Assembly (NCBI RefSeq): GCF_001305575.3
Contig: NZ_CP012373.2
Span: forward strand, 1,798,001-1,862,000
Origin: Beggiatoa leptomitoformis
GTDB lineage: Bacteria > Pseudomonadota > Gammaproteobacteria > Beggiatoales > Beggiatoaceae
Reading direction: 5' to 3'
Length of the DNA stretch: 64,000 bases
The stretch's first letter is position 1. Each line of letters begins with the position of its first letter. Below the pieces are notes generated by a model, which saw only the letters and a list, made by a program, of their open reading frames with translations, did no database searches and was not told where the DNA came from. Of this stretch, positions 47,480-56,835 are shown piece after piece. The position numbers and the translations under genes were made by a program.

Positions 47480-48142
47480 TTACAAAACATCATCAAAACC
47501 TAATACTTCTTGGACTTTTTTAATGAGTGGTTTGTTTTCAGGCGCAAGATTTAAAAATAAGCAACCTACGCAGTTAAATTCGGGGTTTGCATCAGGACGT
47601 GACCAGCGAATTTCGACTTCTGCTTCTATCGTTTGTTTTGTAAATTCTTCTATATCGGGTAGTTTTATGATGATATCGCGCGATTCTCCTAATGGCATGG
47701 TATAGGATGTAATCAGCATAATGCCACTGTCCGATATGTCGCCCAAATGGCCTAATAATTCTTCGCTATCTTTTTCAAGAACATCAAGATAAAACAATAA
47801 GTTTTTACGTGTACTGCGTTTTGCACCAAATTGGCGAATTAACATTTCTAATTCAGCACGGTCTGTTTTTACAAATTGGCAACCAACACGGTAGAGTTCG
47901 TGTTGTGTTTCATCAGGTTTTACCCATAAAGGGTCTATGTCTAGTGGGATAACTTCTTGATAAAACGCATCGCTGGCAGGTAAGCGGATAATAACTTCTC
48001 TGGTTTGGTTCAGAATTAATGGTTTGGTGGTTAGTAACATAATGCCATCTTTAGAAACATCACCAAGTTGTCCTATATGCTCACGACTGTGCTTATCTAT
48101 TACCTCAAAGATTGAGAAACTATCTATTTTTGTATCAGCCAT
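47480..48142 (-). CDS. Protein with two tandem PilZ domains
   Basis: 220 residues formed of two similar halves (about 8-105 and 113-212). Each has the PilZ D/N-x-S-x-x-G element (LGDVSKDGIMLLT; LGDISDSGIMLIT) and a closing strand with W-x-[KR]-P-D and GCQF/GCLF. A basic KRSTRKNL segment precedes the second half; the first has only EVIDKHSREHI, so c-di-GMP binding by the second domain is more likely than by the first. No output domain. It would link c-di-GMP to motility or surface behaviour, but the target is unknown. Confidence 0.8.
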   Translation of the reverse strand: MADTKIDSFSIFEVIDKHSREHIGQLGDVSKDGIMLLTTKPLILNQTREVIIRLPASDAFYQEVIPLDIDPLWVKPDETQHELYRVGCQFVKTDRAELEMLIRQFGAKRSTRKNLLFYLDVLEKDSEELLGHLGDISDSGIMLITSYTMPLGESRDIIIKLPDIEEFTKQTIEAEVEIRWSRPDANPEFNCVGCLFLNLAPENKPLIKKVQEVLGFDDVL

Positions 48143-48443
48143 GATGAAATCCTTTTATGTATAAAATAGGATATATAGTGCTTATCTGTGAATGATGTGG
48201 TGCATTTTGTCGCTACTATAACGTATTTTAGTGGTTTTTGGGGGGGGAAATCTGTTGTCTATCATGTTGTGACGATGTCATCACTATTCTTATGGATACT
48301 GAAAATTAACAGGTTATTGAATACTAAACAATGTGTTATATATTGATAATACTTGGATATGTTGTTCTTTAAAGAGGGATACCACCGCGTAAAGCAGTAG
48401 TATCCTAAATTCTGACTATTTTAAGTGCAATTAGTATTGATGA
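48143..48443. other. Intergenic region with G8 tract and palindromic repeat
   Basis: 301 bp between co-oriented genes. It holds a G8 run at 48240-48247 and the palindromic repeat copy C. No gene is visible. Confidence 0.4.
48377..48405 (-). repeat. Palindromic GGATAC...GTATCC repeat, copy C
   Basis: Arms GGATACCACCGC and GCAGTAGTATCC. Read on the minus strand it ends GTATCC-CTCTTT and matches copies A and B in orientation relative to the upstream gene. It follows the SPFH gene and is likely its terminator. Confidence 0.6.
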
Positions 48444-49592
48444 TTAATGAGGAGGCAAGGGGGGCGGCATACTTGAAAATAGGCTGGCTAGTTCCATGAT
48501 TTGTCCCGCCGCTGTCCAGTTTGCCATCCCTTGTTTCCAGACTAGGGTATCGCGGGTTAATTGCCCTGTCTTTACATAGTGTTGTAATGCAGGTAATTCA
48601 AAGGGTCCTTGTGTTTGTCCTGCAATGGCAAGGTGAAATGCAAGGGCTTGTGGTAAGGGAGGGGGCGCACTTGGGCTTGCGTGTTGGGGTTGTTGCATGG
48701 CGTTGTTCATTTGATTTGCCATGTTCATGCCCATTGCCATTCCCATACCCGCATCCATTGCTGTACCTGCCATGCCACCACCGCCGTGTTCTGCGGCTTT
48801 GCCTATCGCTTCGGCGGTTTGGTATTGGGTGTAGGTTTGCATGTTGCCTAAAATTCCCATGCTACTGCGTTTTTTAAAGGCGGCATCAAGTTCTGGTGGT
48901 AAGTTAATATTGGTGATAACCACTTTTAGCAGTTCTACGCCTAATTCAGCAAATTCAGCTTTGATTTTTTCTTTAACAAAATCGCCCAGTTCATCGTGTT
49001 TTGCCGCCATATCTAGCACGGACATGCGGCTTTCACCCATCGCATCGGTAAAACGAGAGACGATGAAATCACGCAGTTGTTTGTTAATGTCTTCGGTTTT
49101 AAAACTACCCGCTGTGCCGACAATTTCTTTAATAAAATAAGCAGGTTTAATAATACGATAGGAGTATGTACCAAAAGCACGAATTTGTACCATTTGAAAT
49201 TCGGGGTCGCGCAGAATAATAGGGTTAGGTGTTCCCCATTTTTGGTCAAGAAAACGGCGGGTATTAACAAAATAGACTTCGGCTTTAAAAGGGCTGTCAA
49301 AACCGTATTTCCAACCCATTAAAGTTGATAGAATGGGTAGGTTTTTTGTGTCTAGGGTGTACGTTCCCGGTGTAAAGGTATCGGCAGGTTCAAGAATATC
49401 CATGTCGATAGTGCGTTTATGTTGTCCTTCTTTAATAAACACAGCTTCTTGTCCTTCACGCACAATAAGTTTTGCACCGTTTTTGATTTCGTTATCGTGC
49501 CGTTCAAAACGGTAAACAAGGGTATCTTGTGAATCATCTAGCCATTCGATGATGTCAATGAATTCGCCCGTCAGACTTTTCCAGAAAGACAT
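48444..49592 (-). CDS. SPFH-domain protein with C-terminal GYF_2 domain
   Basis: 382 residues. The N-terminal MSFWKSLTGEFIDIIEWLDDSQDTLVYRFER is typical of the YdjI-like SPFH subgroup ('virion core protein' in some annotations). An SPFH/band 7 domain spans about 35-240 and ends in an amphipathic ELLKVVITNINLPPELDAAF. A Met/Gly/Ala-rich linker (MAGTAMDAGMGMAMGMNMAN) and a Pro-rich stretch lead to a GYF_2 domain (about 317-370: GQTQGPFELPALQHYVKTGQLTRDTLVWKQGM.NW). There is no membrane helix. Probably a scaffold that assembles at membranes; partners not evident. Confidence 0.88.
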   Translation of the reverse strand: MSFWKSLTGEFIDIIEWLDDSQDTLVYRFERHDNEIKNGAKLIVREGQEAVFIKEGQHKRTIDMDILEPADTFTPGTYTLDTKNLPILSTLMGWKYGFDSPFKAEVYFVNTRRFLDQKWGTPNPIILRDPEFQMVQIRAFGTYSYRIIKPAYFIKEIVGTAGSFKTEDINKQLRDFIVSRFTDAMGESRMSVLDMAAKHDELGDFVKEKIKAEFAELGVELLKVVITNINLPPELDAAFKKRSSMGILGNMQTYTQYQTAEAIGKAAEHGGGGMAGTAMDAGMGMAMGMNMANQMNNAMQQPQHASPSAPPPLPQALAFHLAIAGQTQGPFELPALQHYVKTGQLTRDTLVWKQGMANWTAAGQIMELASLFSSMPPPLPPH

Positions 49593-49800
49593 TTATTATT
49601 CTCCCTATGGGTTGATATGCCTAATAATTTATGTAGGTAGTTTTATTAGGGGTAGTTAATTTTGACATAATATGGCGGTTTTTGACAGTTGGAATAGGCG
49701 TAATACCCATTTCATCTAACAATATCGTTATCTGTACGACCGAGTTTATCCTGCTTGATGTGCATAACATCACATCGTTTAATGAGTTAATCATACAATT

Positions 49801-50724
49801 ATGGTCAATAAACCACTGCAAGCAACATTTTTATTATTATTGGCATCCTTTATATGGGGTACAACCTTTGTTGCACAACGGATAAGCATGGGACATATTG
49901 GTCCTTTTATGTTTACCGCACTTCGCTTTGCGTTGGGTGGCTTGTTGTTAATGCCTGTTTTTCTTTTTTTGCGCGCAAGACAGCCGATAGCCTCTGTCGT
50001 AGCAATTGATAAGCGAATGGCTTTATTAGGTGGGGGATGTTTGGGCATTCTGCTTTTTTCTGCGGCAACGATTCAACAGGTTAGTTTAATTTATACCGCA
50101 GCGGGTAAAGCAGGCTTTATCACAGGCTTATATGTAATTCTTGTGCCTTTGTTGGGGTTAGTTTGGCGACAATATCCTGATTTAGGGACGTGGGTGGGTT
50201 CAATGTTGGCGGTGATGGGTTTGTACTTGTTGAGTGTTGGCACAGATTTTAGTTTGGCGTATGGGGATTTTTTGGTGCTGATTAGTACGATTTTTTGGGC
50301 ATTACACGTGTTGGCAATTGCGTGGTTTGTGCAAAAAGTGGATGCCTTATTGTTAGCCATTACCCAATTTTTGGTGTGTGCTTTATTGAGTTTTTTGGTG
50401 GCGGTGGTGGTGGAAACAATAACTTTACAAAGTATGATGAATGCAGGTATTCCAATTTTATACGGTGGTTTGTTATCCGTTGGTATTGCTTATACTTTAC
50501 AAATTATTGGACAACGCCATTTACATCCTACCAGTGCCGCATTAATTATGAGTACAGAAACTATTTTTGCAGCGTTAGCAGGGTGGCTTATTTTGGGTGA
50601 AACTTTTTCGGAGCGCGGCATAATAGGTTGTATTTTAATGTTGACGGGAATTATTTTGTCACAATTGCAAATAACTTATTCACGGCTACAGCGGTGTTAT
50701 GGATGGTTAATTGCTAAAGTTTAA
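49801..50724 (+). CDS. EamA/DMT-family transporter
   Basis: 307 residues, ten predicted membrane helices in two EamA repeats. The first starts FLLLLASFIWGTTFVAQRISMGHIGPFMFTALRF, the second starts YGDFLVLISTIFWALHVLAIAWFVQKVD and includes PTSAALIMSTETIFAALAGWLILGE. Members export amino acids or metabolites; substrate not readable. 45-bp gap to the phosphatase gene. Confidence 0.92.
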   Translation: MVNKPLQATFLLLLASFIWGTTFVAQRISMGHIGPFMFTALRFALGGLLLMPVFLFLRARQPIASVVAIDKRMALLGGGCLGILLFSAATIQQVSLIYTAAGKAGFITGLYVILVPLLGLVWRQYPDLGTWVGSMLAVMGLYLLSVGTDFSLAYGDFLVLISTIFWALHVLAIAWFVQKVDALLLAITQFLVCALLSFLVAVVVETITLQSMMNAGIPILYGGLLSVGIAYTLQIIGQRHLHPTSAALIMSTETIFAALAGWLILGETFSERGIIGCILMLTGIILSQLQITYSRLQRCYGWLIAKV

Positions 50725-50769
50725 ATTCTTTTTAGACCGTTTATATTATTCAATACAGGTGATAATACG

Positions 50770-51249
50770 ATGATTCAGGTTCTTTTTGTTTGTATGGGAA
50801 ATATTTGTCGTTCCCCCACCGCAGAAGGCGTGTTCCGTTATTATGTGGAACAGGCAAAATTAGCGGATGATATTAAAATCGATTCAGCGGGTACACATGC
50901 TTATCATGTGGGGGAACAACCTGACAGCCGTTCCCAGATGGCGGCATTAAAACGCGGCTTTAATTTAAGCACTATTCGTGCTCGACAAGTACATCTACAG
51001 GACTTTACAACGTTTGATTATGTTTTAGCGATGGATAAACAAAACCATAAAATTCTACAGTCTTTATGTCCACCCAGTGAAAAACAGCGTTTGCACTTAT
51101 TTTTGGATTTTGCACCACAGCTCATGACCAGTGAAGTGCCTGACCCTTATTATGGGCAAGGTCAAACGGGGTTCGAACATGTATTAAATCTAGTAGAGGC
51201 GGCAAGTAAGGGGCTATTAGACCACTTACGCGCTAAATTGAATGAGTAA
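50770..51249 (+). CDS. Low-molecular-weight protein-tyrosine phosphatase
   Basis: 159 residues. The P-loop VCMGNICRSPTAEGVF is the CX5R(S/T) active site at the N-terminus, and the general-acid Asp is in the VPDPYYGQ motif near residue 120. Length is normal. It hydrolyses phosphotyrosine or arginine in its family; there is no capsule tyrosine-kinase gene in the window. Ends 10 bp from convergent infA. Confidence 0.95.
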   Translation: MIQVLFVCMGNICRSPTAEGVFRYYVEQAKLADDIKIDSAGTHAYHVGEQPDSRSQMAALKRGFNLSTIRARQVHLQDFTTFDYVLAMDKQNHKILQSLCPPSEKQRLHLFLDFAPQLMTSEVPDPYYGQGQTGFEHVLNLVEAASKGLLDHLRAKLNE

Positions 51250-51259
51250 TCGGGGAAGG

Positions 51260-51478
51260 TTAACGCGCTCGGTAAACGATACGACCTTTGCTTAAATCGT
51301 AAGGGGTTAATTGCACAGTTACTTTATCGCCCGTTAAAATACGGATGTAATTTTTGCGCATCCGACCAGAAATATGGGCAGTAACAACATGACCATTATC
51401 TAATTGCACTCGAAACATGGTGTTTGGTAGGGTTTCAATAACCGTTCCTTCCATTTCAATATTATCTTCTTTCGCCAT
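51260..51478 (-). CDS. infA: Translation initiation factor IF-1
   Basis: 72 residues, the full IF-1 S1/OB fold: [69 protein letters not shown]. Binds the 30S A site with IF-2 and IF-3. Monocistronic. Confidence 0.98.
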   Translation of the reverse strand: MAKEDNIEMEGTVIETLPNTMFRVQLDNGHVVTAHISGRMRKNYIRILTGDKVTVQLTPYDLSKGRIVYRAR

Positions 51479-51518
51479 ATTTGCTCTTTAAACGTCCTAT
51501 CCGTTGCTAGAAAAACGT

Positions 51519-51548
51519 ATATTATGCACCACTCTAGCAAAATAACAA
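51519..51548 (-). promoter_or_regulatory. Predicted infA promoter
   Basis: On the minus strand, TTGTTA (51548-51543) and TAATAT (51524-51519) with an 18-bp spacer, about 40 nt upstream of the infA start. Confidence 0.35.
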
Positions 51549-51752
51549 GATTAGACGCGGTCTTAATATCAAAGTAATCAGATTAAGATAATTATTTTTG
51601 ACGCTTAAGCACTATAAAAAAGCACTGTATTTGAAGGCAGATAATCCCATTCTGCTTAAGCCAAAGATTGCCAAGGTGTAAATAAGCAATAGAAACCATA
51701 AAAAATTTTCATGAAAACAACGGTTTTTACGGCTTTTATCGCTTATAGCAAA

Positions 51753-52874
51753 TCAAGCTAATGCAGTTAATGCGTCTAAGTAATGATGACCTAAGGCATT
51801 TGCGACTTGATGATGAGTCACTTTTCCTTGATAAATATTTAATCCTTGACGTAAATAAACATCATCTAACAACGCTTGGCGATAACCCTTATCAGCTAAC
51901 GCTAATACGTGCGGTAAGGTTGCATTATTTAAAGCAACAGTGGACGTGCGCGGTACTGCACCCGGCATATTTGCTACACAATAATGAATAACTTGGTTGA
52001 CCAAGTAAGTAGGTTCAGCGTGGGTTGTCGGATGTGACGTTGCAAAACAACCGCCCTGATCAATAGCAACATCAACAATAACAGCACCTGCTTTCATATT
52101 TTGCACATGCTCTTTTGTAACCAACTTAGGGGCGGCAGCCCCCGGAATCAGTACGCCCCCAATCACCAAATCAGCACTTAATACATGCTGTTCTATAGCA
52201 TCGGTTGTTGAATAAACCGTTTCAATACTCGCCCCAAATTGTCGCCACAATCCACGTAACACATCGATAGAACGATCAATAATAACAACTTCCGCCCCCA
52301 TGCCCACCGCAATAAATGCCGCATTAGAGCCGACCACGCCACCGCCTAAAATAACGACTTTCGCAGGTTTTACACCGGGGACACCGCCTAGTAATACACC
52401 TAACCCCCCATGCGCCTTTTCTAAGCAGGAAGCACCCGCCTGAATCGACATACGTCCTGCAACTTCTGACATTGGAGCAAGGAGCGGTAACCCCCCTGTT
52501 GCTGATGTAACCGTTTCATAAGCAATACAGACAGCACCACTATTTAATAAAGCTTTAGTCTGTTCAGGATCAGGGGCTAGATGCAAATACGTAAACAACA
52601 CTTGGTCTGTATGCAACATGGCACATTCTGCGGGCTGGGGTTCTTTCACCTTCACCACCATTTCAGCATTAGCAAAGATTTCAGCAGCGGTATCCACAAT
52701 ACTCGCGCCTGCTTTTTGATAAGCCGCATCATCCATACCGATGCCATCGCCCGCATGACGCTCAACTATGACACGATGCCCATGCGTTACTAACTCGCGC
52801 ACCGTTGCAGGGATTAACCCAACCCGATATTCATGGGTTTTAATTTCTTTAGGAACACCTATTAACATAGCCAC
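51753..52874 (-). CDS. ald: Alanine dehydrogenase
   Basis: 373 residues. NAD-dependent oxidative deamination of L-alanine to pyruvate and ammonium. Conserved parts: IGVPKEIKTHEYRVGLIPATVREL, VVKVKEPQPAEC with the substrate lysine, FTYLHLAPD with the catalytic His, the Rossmann nucleotide fold VVILGGGVVGSNAAFIAVGMGAEVVIIDRS, and VDVAIDQGGCFATSHPTTH. Length is standard. Confidence 0.97.
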   Translation of the reverse strand: MAMLIGVPKEIKTHEYRVGLIPATVRELVTHGHRVIVERHAGDGIGMDDAAYQKAGASIVDTAAEIFANAEMVVKVKEPQPAECAMLHTDQVLFTYLHLAPDPEQTKALLNSGAVCIAYETVTSATGGLPLLAPMSEVAGRMSIQAGASCLEKAHGGLGVLLGGVPGVKPAKVVILGGGVVGSNAAFIAVGMGAEVVIIDRSIDVLRGLWRQFGASIETVYSTTDAIEQHVLSADLVIGGVLIPGAAAPKLVTKEHVQNMKAGAVIVDVAIDQGGCFATSHPTTHAEPTYLVNQVIHYCVANMPGAVPRTSTVALNNATLPHVLALADKGYRQALLDDVYLRQGLNIYQGKVTHHQVANALGHHYLDALTALA

Positions 52875-52972
52875 ACACTCCCCGTAGTAAAAAGATGAGT
52901 TACCTGACAGTTAGTAATGTAACGTCTGTTAAGGCAATTCCCTAGATGTTTTATCAACTTTTCACTTAAAAA

Positions 52973-53716
52973 ATGATGACTGCTTATTTAATTGCCTTTA
53001 TTCAACGCTTAAAACAAAAACTGTGGGCTTTACTAACGGTACTGATGGGAGCTGGCATTATCATCGTACTGTTTCTGGGTATTGCTTACATCACACAATG
53101 GTTTCTTCCTGCTAGTGTTATTCACTTTCGTGACTTACTAAAAGCACAAGATATTGAAGCTATTCGACAGTTTTTTCTTTCTTTTGGTGAATGGAGCGCG
53201 CTGGTTTTTATTGGCACACAGATTTTGCAGGTTTTTTTTGCACCCCTACCGGGGCAACTATTTGGTTTATTAGGCGGGGTTATTTTTGGTTTTTGGAATG
53301 GATTACTCTTGACTATGATAGGCTTAAGCATAGGCTCACTATTGGCCATAGGTCTGAGCCGTTTACTCCGTGAAACCCTCGTACAGCGATTTGTTCCGCC
53401 TGCTATTTTTAACAAATTTGACTATTTAATCGAACAAGGAGGACTATTCAACTTTTTCATTATTTTTCTCCTACCCGTTTTTCCTGACGATGCCGTTTGT
53501 TTTATAGCAGGACTCACACGCCTCCCACTCTGGAAACTAGTAATCGTTTGTTTAATTGGGCGTTTACCGGGAATGGCGGTTTTAACTTTTGTAGGAACTG
53601 CATTACACAGTGATATGACATTAGCCTATCTTGTCTTTAGCATTGCCATGTTGATTTCTCTAATTATTTGGCTTTTTGACAAAGAAATTATGAACTATTT
53701 AAATCCTAAAAACTAA
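52973..53716 (+). CDS. VTT-domain (TVP38/TMEM64-like) membrane protein
   Basis: 247 residues with about six membrane helices. The VTT/DedA core shows QVFFAPLPGQLFGLLGGVIFGFWNGLLLTMIGLSIGSLLAIGLSRLL and FFIIFLLPVFPDDAVCFIAGLTRLPLWKLVIVCLIGRLPGM, with the family's conserved Pro/Gly and PDD. Homologues may scramble lipids; role here is unknown. Divergent from ald. Confidence 0.88.
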   Translation: MMTAYLIAFIQRLKQKLWALLTVLMGAGIIIVLFLGIAYITQWFLPASVIHFRDLLKAQDIEAIRQFFLSFGEWSALVFIGTQILQVFFAPLPGQLFGLLGGVIFGFWNGLLLTMIGLSIGSLLAIGLSRLLRETLVQRFVPPAIFNKFDYLIEQGGLFNFFIIFLLPVFPDDAVCFIAGLTRLPLWKLVIVCLIGRLPGMAVLTFVGTALHSDMTLAYLVFSIAMLISLIIWLFDKEIMNYLNPKN

Positions 53717-53871
53717 CACGTAAATAAGAATTAAAAATAACAACACCTAATTTCAATAATTTCACATAAAAATTTTATGCTGAAATGTATTTACAAGTTT
53801 GGTGCGCTAACCTTGAAAGCCCTATATAAACAACTATATTTACTAGACGCTCATCCCTAACCGTGCGAATA

Positions 53872-53909
53872 ACTGCCCTAGAATAAAGCAGGGCAGTTTT
53901 GCTTTTTTT
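53872..53909 (+). terminator. Intrinsic terminator upstream of rpsU
   Basis: ACTGCCCT (53872-53879) pairs with AGGGCAGT (53890-53897), then TTTGC and T7. It ends the VTT gene transcript. Confidence 0.8.
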
Positions 53910-53927
53910 GCAACGCCTTACTATAAT
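53899..53927 (+). promoter_or_regulatory. Predicted rpsU promoter
   Basis: TTGCTT (53899-53904), 17-bp spacer, perfect TATAAT (53922-53927). The -35 lies in the T-tract of the preceding terminator. Confidence 0.6.
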
Positions 53928-53973
53928 GAGCGGTTTCATAACCCTATTCAACCATTAAGGAGTGTCGCTTTCA

Positions 53974-54189
53974 ATGCCTAATGTCCGCGTCAAAGAAAAT
54001 GAACCTTTTGAAGTCGCTATTCGTCGTTTCAAACGCTCTTGTGAAAAAGCAGGTGTTCTTGCTGAAGTTCATCGCCGTGAATTCTACGAAAAACCCACCT
54101 CTGTCCGTAAGCGTAAAGCTGCTGCTGCTGTCAAACGTCACATGAAGAAACTTCAACGTGATGTAACGCGCAGAGAGCGTCTTTACTAA
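53974..54189 (+). CDS. rpsU: Ribosomal protein S21
   Basis: 71 residues, the usual length: [32 protein letters not shown], then a very basic tail [18 protein letters not shown]. The start is 53974, with AAGGAG upstream; an in-frame GTG at 53962 overlaps the ribosome site. First gene of the macromolecular synthesis operon. Confidence 0.98.
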   Translation: MPNVRVKENEPFEVAIRRFKRSCEKAGVLAEVHRREFYEKPTSVRKRKAAAAVKRHMKKLQRDVTRRERLY

Positions 54190-54367
54190 GCCTTCTTTCC
54201 AGCGTTTTTATGCAAAGTCAGGTTGTAATAATTCGACATTGTAAAATGGGTAGTTATCTGGAAACACTTTCTATAACCGCTAATTATTATAATCATTAGA
54301 CTTTGCATCAACTGTTGTTTTTCTAATCTATACTACTCTCATAACCTGAAGTAGAGGTGGTTCATTT

Positions 54368-54817
54368 ATGACTGATTCTCTCAAACTGCGTATTCAAGAA
54401 GACATGAAAACCGCAATGCGGGCGCAAGAAAAAGAGCGTTTAGGTACGATTCGCATGTTAATGGCGGCGATTAAACAACGTGAAGTTGATGAACGCATTA
54501 CCCTAGATGACACACAAATCGTGGCTGTGCTTGATAAAATGATTAAGCAACGCCGTGATTCATTCAGCCAATTCTCTGCCGCAGGTCGTACCGATTTAGC
54601 GGACAAAGAATCCCGCGAAATTGAAGTTCTCCAATCCTACATGCCTCAAGCACTAAGCGAAGCCGAATTGACCGCTTTAATAACGGCTGTCATTGCCGAA
54701 ACGGGCGCGACTTCTATCAAAGATTTAGGCAAAGTCATGGGTTTATTAAAACCCCAAGTACAAGGGCGGGCTGACATGTCCGTTGTCAGTACCGAATTAA
54801 AAAAACGCTTAGGATAA
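54368..54817 (+). CDS. YqeY/GatB-like domain protein
   Basis: 149 residues: LKLRIQEDMKTAMRAQEKERLGTIRMLMAAIKQREVDER, an EIEVLQSYMPQALSEAELTALI segment, and the final DLGKVMGLLKPQVQGRADMSVVS. The family resembles the tRNA-binding tail of GatB; its function is not settled, but it commonly lies between rpsU and dnaG, as here. Confidence 0.95.
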   Translation: MTDSLKLRIQEDMKTAMRAQEKERLGTIRMLMAAIKQREVDERITLDDTQIVAVLDKMIKQRRDSFSQFSAAGRTDLADKESREIEVLQSYMPQALSEAELTALITAVIAETGATSIKDLGKVMGLLKPQVQGRADMSVVSTELKKRLG

Positions 54818-54881
54818 GCACAAAACAACCCTTGCTATTAGCGAGTGAGCGATTTTCCGTTATTAATACAGGTCGTTCAAA

Positions 54882-56633
54882 ATGCGTATTGCTCGAAGTT
54901 TTATTAATGATCTGGTTGCGCGTGCCGACATTGTAGAAATTATAGATAGTTACGTTCCTTTACGTAAAGCAGGACGTAATTATGTTGCTTGTTGTCCTTT
55001 TCACAATGAAAAAACACCTTCTTTTTCAGTCAGTGCCGAAAAACAGTTTTACCACTGTTTTGGTTGTGGTGTGCATGGAACAGTGCTGACTTTTTTGGTA
55101 GAACATGGACGGATGGATTTTTATGAAGCCGTACACGAACTATCATCCCGTTTAGGAATTAACGTTATTTATGAAGAAGGTAGCGACAATAAATCCACTT
55201 TTATAGAAACACACAGTGATTTATATGCCGTGATGGTGGCTGCTGCACGTTATTATCAACAACAGCTACATCAACCTGTTGGACGCGAAGCCCTCGCCTA
55301 CCTACAACGACGCGGTTTGTCCGATACAGTGATTGCAGAATTTGAAATAGGTTACGCGCCCGCTGAATGGGATGGTTTGTTAAAAGCCTTAAAAGTTGAT
55401 AGTGCTACCTTATTACAAGCGGGTTTATTAACTGAACACGAATCGGGTAAACAATATGACCGTTTCCGTCATCGAGTCATGTTTCCGATTCATGACCAAC
55501 GCGGACAAGTCATTGCTTTTGGTGGACGTGTATTAGACGACAGTAAACCAAAATACTTAAACTCACCAGAAACCCCTTTATTTTCAAAAGGAAAAGAGCT
55601 GTATCATTGGGATAAAGTTCGCAAAGCACGTGCTTTAAAACGGGTTGTGGTGGTTGAAGGCTACATGGATGTTGTTGCATTAACACAACATCATGTAACA
55701 AACGGGGTGGCAACCTTAGGGACGGCGACAACGCCAGACCACTTGCAACGCTTGTTTCGTAGTGTGAGCGACATTGTTTTTTGTTTTGATGGTGACGAGG
55801 CAGGACGTAAAGCCGCATGGCGAACGGTAGAGACGGTGTTACCCTTATTACAAGATGGACGACAAATCAGTTTTGCCTTTTTACCAGAGGAAGATGATCC
55901 TGATAGTTTTGTCCGTCGGCAAGGAACGGACGCATTTAACACTTATTTGGATGAAGCCTTGCCATTATCACAATTTTTGCTCAACACCCTTACCCAACAA
56001 GTAAAACTCGATAGCATTGAAGGACAAGCACGTTTAACAGAACTCATTAGACCCTATATTAATCAACTACCTGATGGCACATATCGAGAGTTATTATTAA
56101 AAAATTTGAAAAAATTAGTCCCTGTAGATTTAAAAAAATCGACTACACTTAAGGACATTGGTAAAAAAACAGAAAATGCTTTTAATAGAACACCTAAGAA
56201 AGCAAACTTCAAAGAACTTTCATTAGTTGAACAACTCATTGTTTATCTACTACTTTACCCACAATTTGCTCAAGAAATTGAGTACCCAAATAAAAAATTA
56301 TCAGGACTTTACTTAGAAAATATCGATTTATTGATTCATATCCTTGTTTTAGTCAGAAACAATCCAACATTGACGCTTGCAGGTATTTGCGAACAGTGGC
56401 GAGACACGGATTATGCGGAGCTTGTTAATCGGTTCGCAATTTATCAACCACATTTTTTAGAAGAACAACGCTGTTTTGATGTAAAACAAGAATTTAATGA
56501 TGTTATTCAGCGTTTATACGCAGAGTATGAAAGACAACGCTGGCAGTTTTTGCTACAAAAGTTTCAAAAAGGCACAATTACAGAAGAAGAAAAACAAGAG
56601 TTTAAAACGGTAAACCCCAAAGGGGTTCGTTAA
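54882..56633 (+). CDS. dnaG: DNA primase
   Basis: 583 residues. The CHC2 zinc ribbon is in CCPFHNEKTPSFSVS...YHCFGCGVHG. The catalytic core has DRFRHRVMFPIHDQRGQVIAFGGRVL, and the TOPRIM domain RVVVVEGYMDVVAL with acidic DGDEAGRKAAWR. The C-terminal helicase-binding domain is shorter and diverged. Synthesises RNA primers at the fork with DnaB. Confidence 0.97.
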   Translation: MRIARSFINDLVARADIVEIIDSYVPLRKAGRNYVACCPFHNEKTPSFSVSAEKQFYHCFGCGVHGTVLTFLVEHGRMDFYEAVHELSSRLGINVIYEEGSDNKSTFIETHSDLYAVMVAAARYYQQQLHQPVGREALAYLQRRGLSDTVIAEFEIGYAPAEWDGLLKALKVDSATLLQAGLLTEHESGKQYDRFRHRVMFPIHDQRGQVIAFGGRVLDDSKPKYLNSPETPLFSKGKELYHWDKVRKARALKRVVVVEGYMDVVALTQHHVTNGVATLGTATTPDHLQRLFRSVSDIVFCFDGDEAGRKAAWRTVETVLPLLQDGRQISFAFLPEEDDPDSFVRRQGTDAFNTYLDEALPLSQFLLNTLTQQVKLDSIEGQARLTELIRPYINQLPDGTYRELLLKNLKKLVPVDLKKSTTLKDIGKKTENAFNRTPKKANFKELSLVEQLIVYLLLYPQFAQEIEYPNKKLSGLYLENIDLLIHILVLVRNNPTLTLAGICEQWRDTDYAELVNRFAIYQPHFLEEQRCFDVKQEFNDVIQRLYAEYERQRWQFLLQKFQKGTITEEEKQEFKTVNPKGVR

Positions 56634-56751
56634 GTCAGGAGAAACGGGATAATACGGGCAAAATAAACAAGTCTCTATACATGTTTTCCCCTTTAATACG
56701 GGGGGGCAAGCGTAAAGATAAGGGCGTTTTTTTGCCTACACGGACTAAAAT

Positions 56752-56794
56752 ACAACAAAAGTTGTGTAAAAGACTCAACTACACAACTTGTTGT
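56752..56794 (+). promoter_or_regulatory. Long hairpin between dnaG and rpoD
   Basis: ACAACAAAAGTTGTGTA (56752-56768) pairs with TACACAACTTGTTGT (56780-56794) with two bulged A and an 11-nt loop. No T-run follows, so it is more likely an mRNA processing or stability element, or an operator, than a terminator. It ends 41 nt before rpoD. Confidence 0.5.
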
Positions 56795-56835
56795 ACCTTT
56801 AACACAAACTTCATCACAGGTGCGCGTCAACCACT

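Noticed and set aside
51166-51180. GGGGTTCGAAC resembling a tRNA T-loop
   Set aside because: It lies within the phosphatase gene, with no cloverleaf around it; no tRNA was found.
53962-53973. GTG start for rpsU
   Set aside because: It overlaps the AAGGAG ribosome site; the ATG at 53974 gives the standard 71-residue protein.
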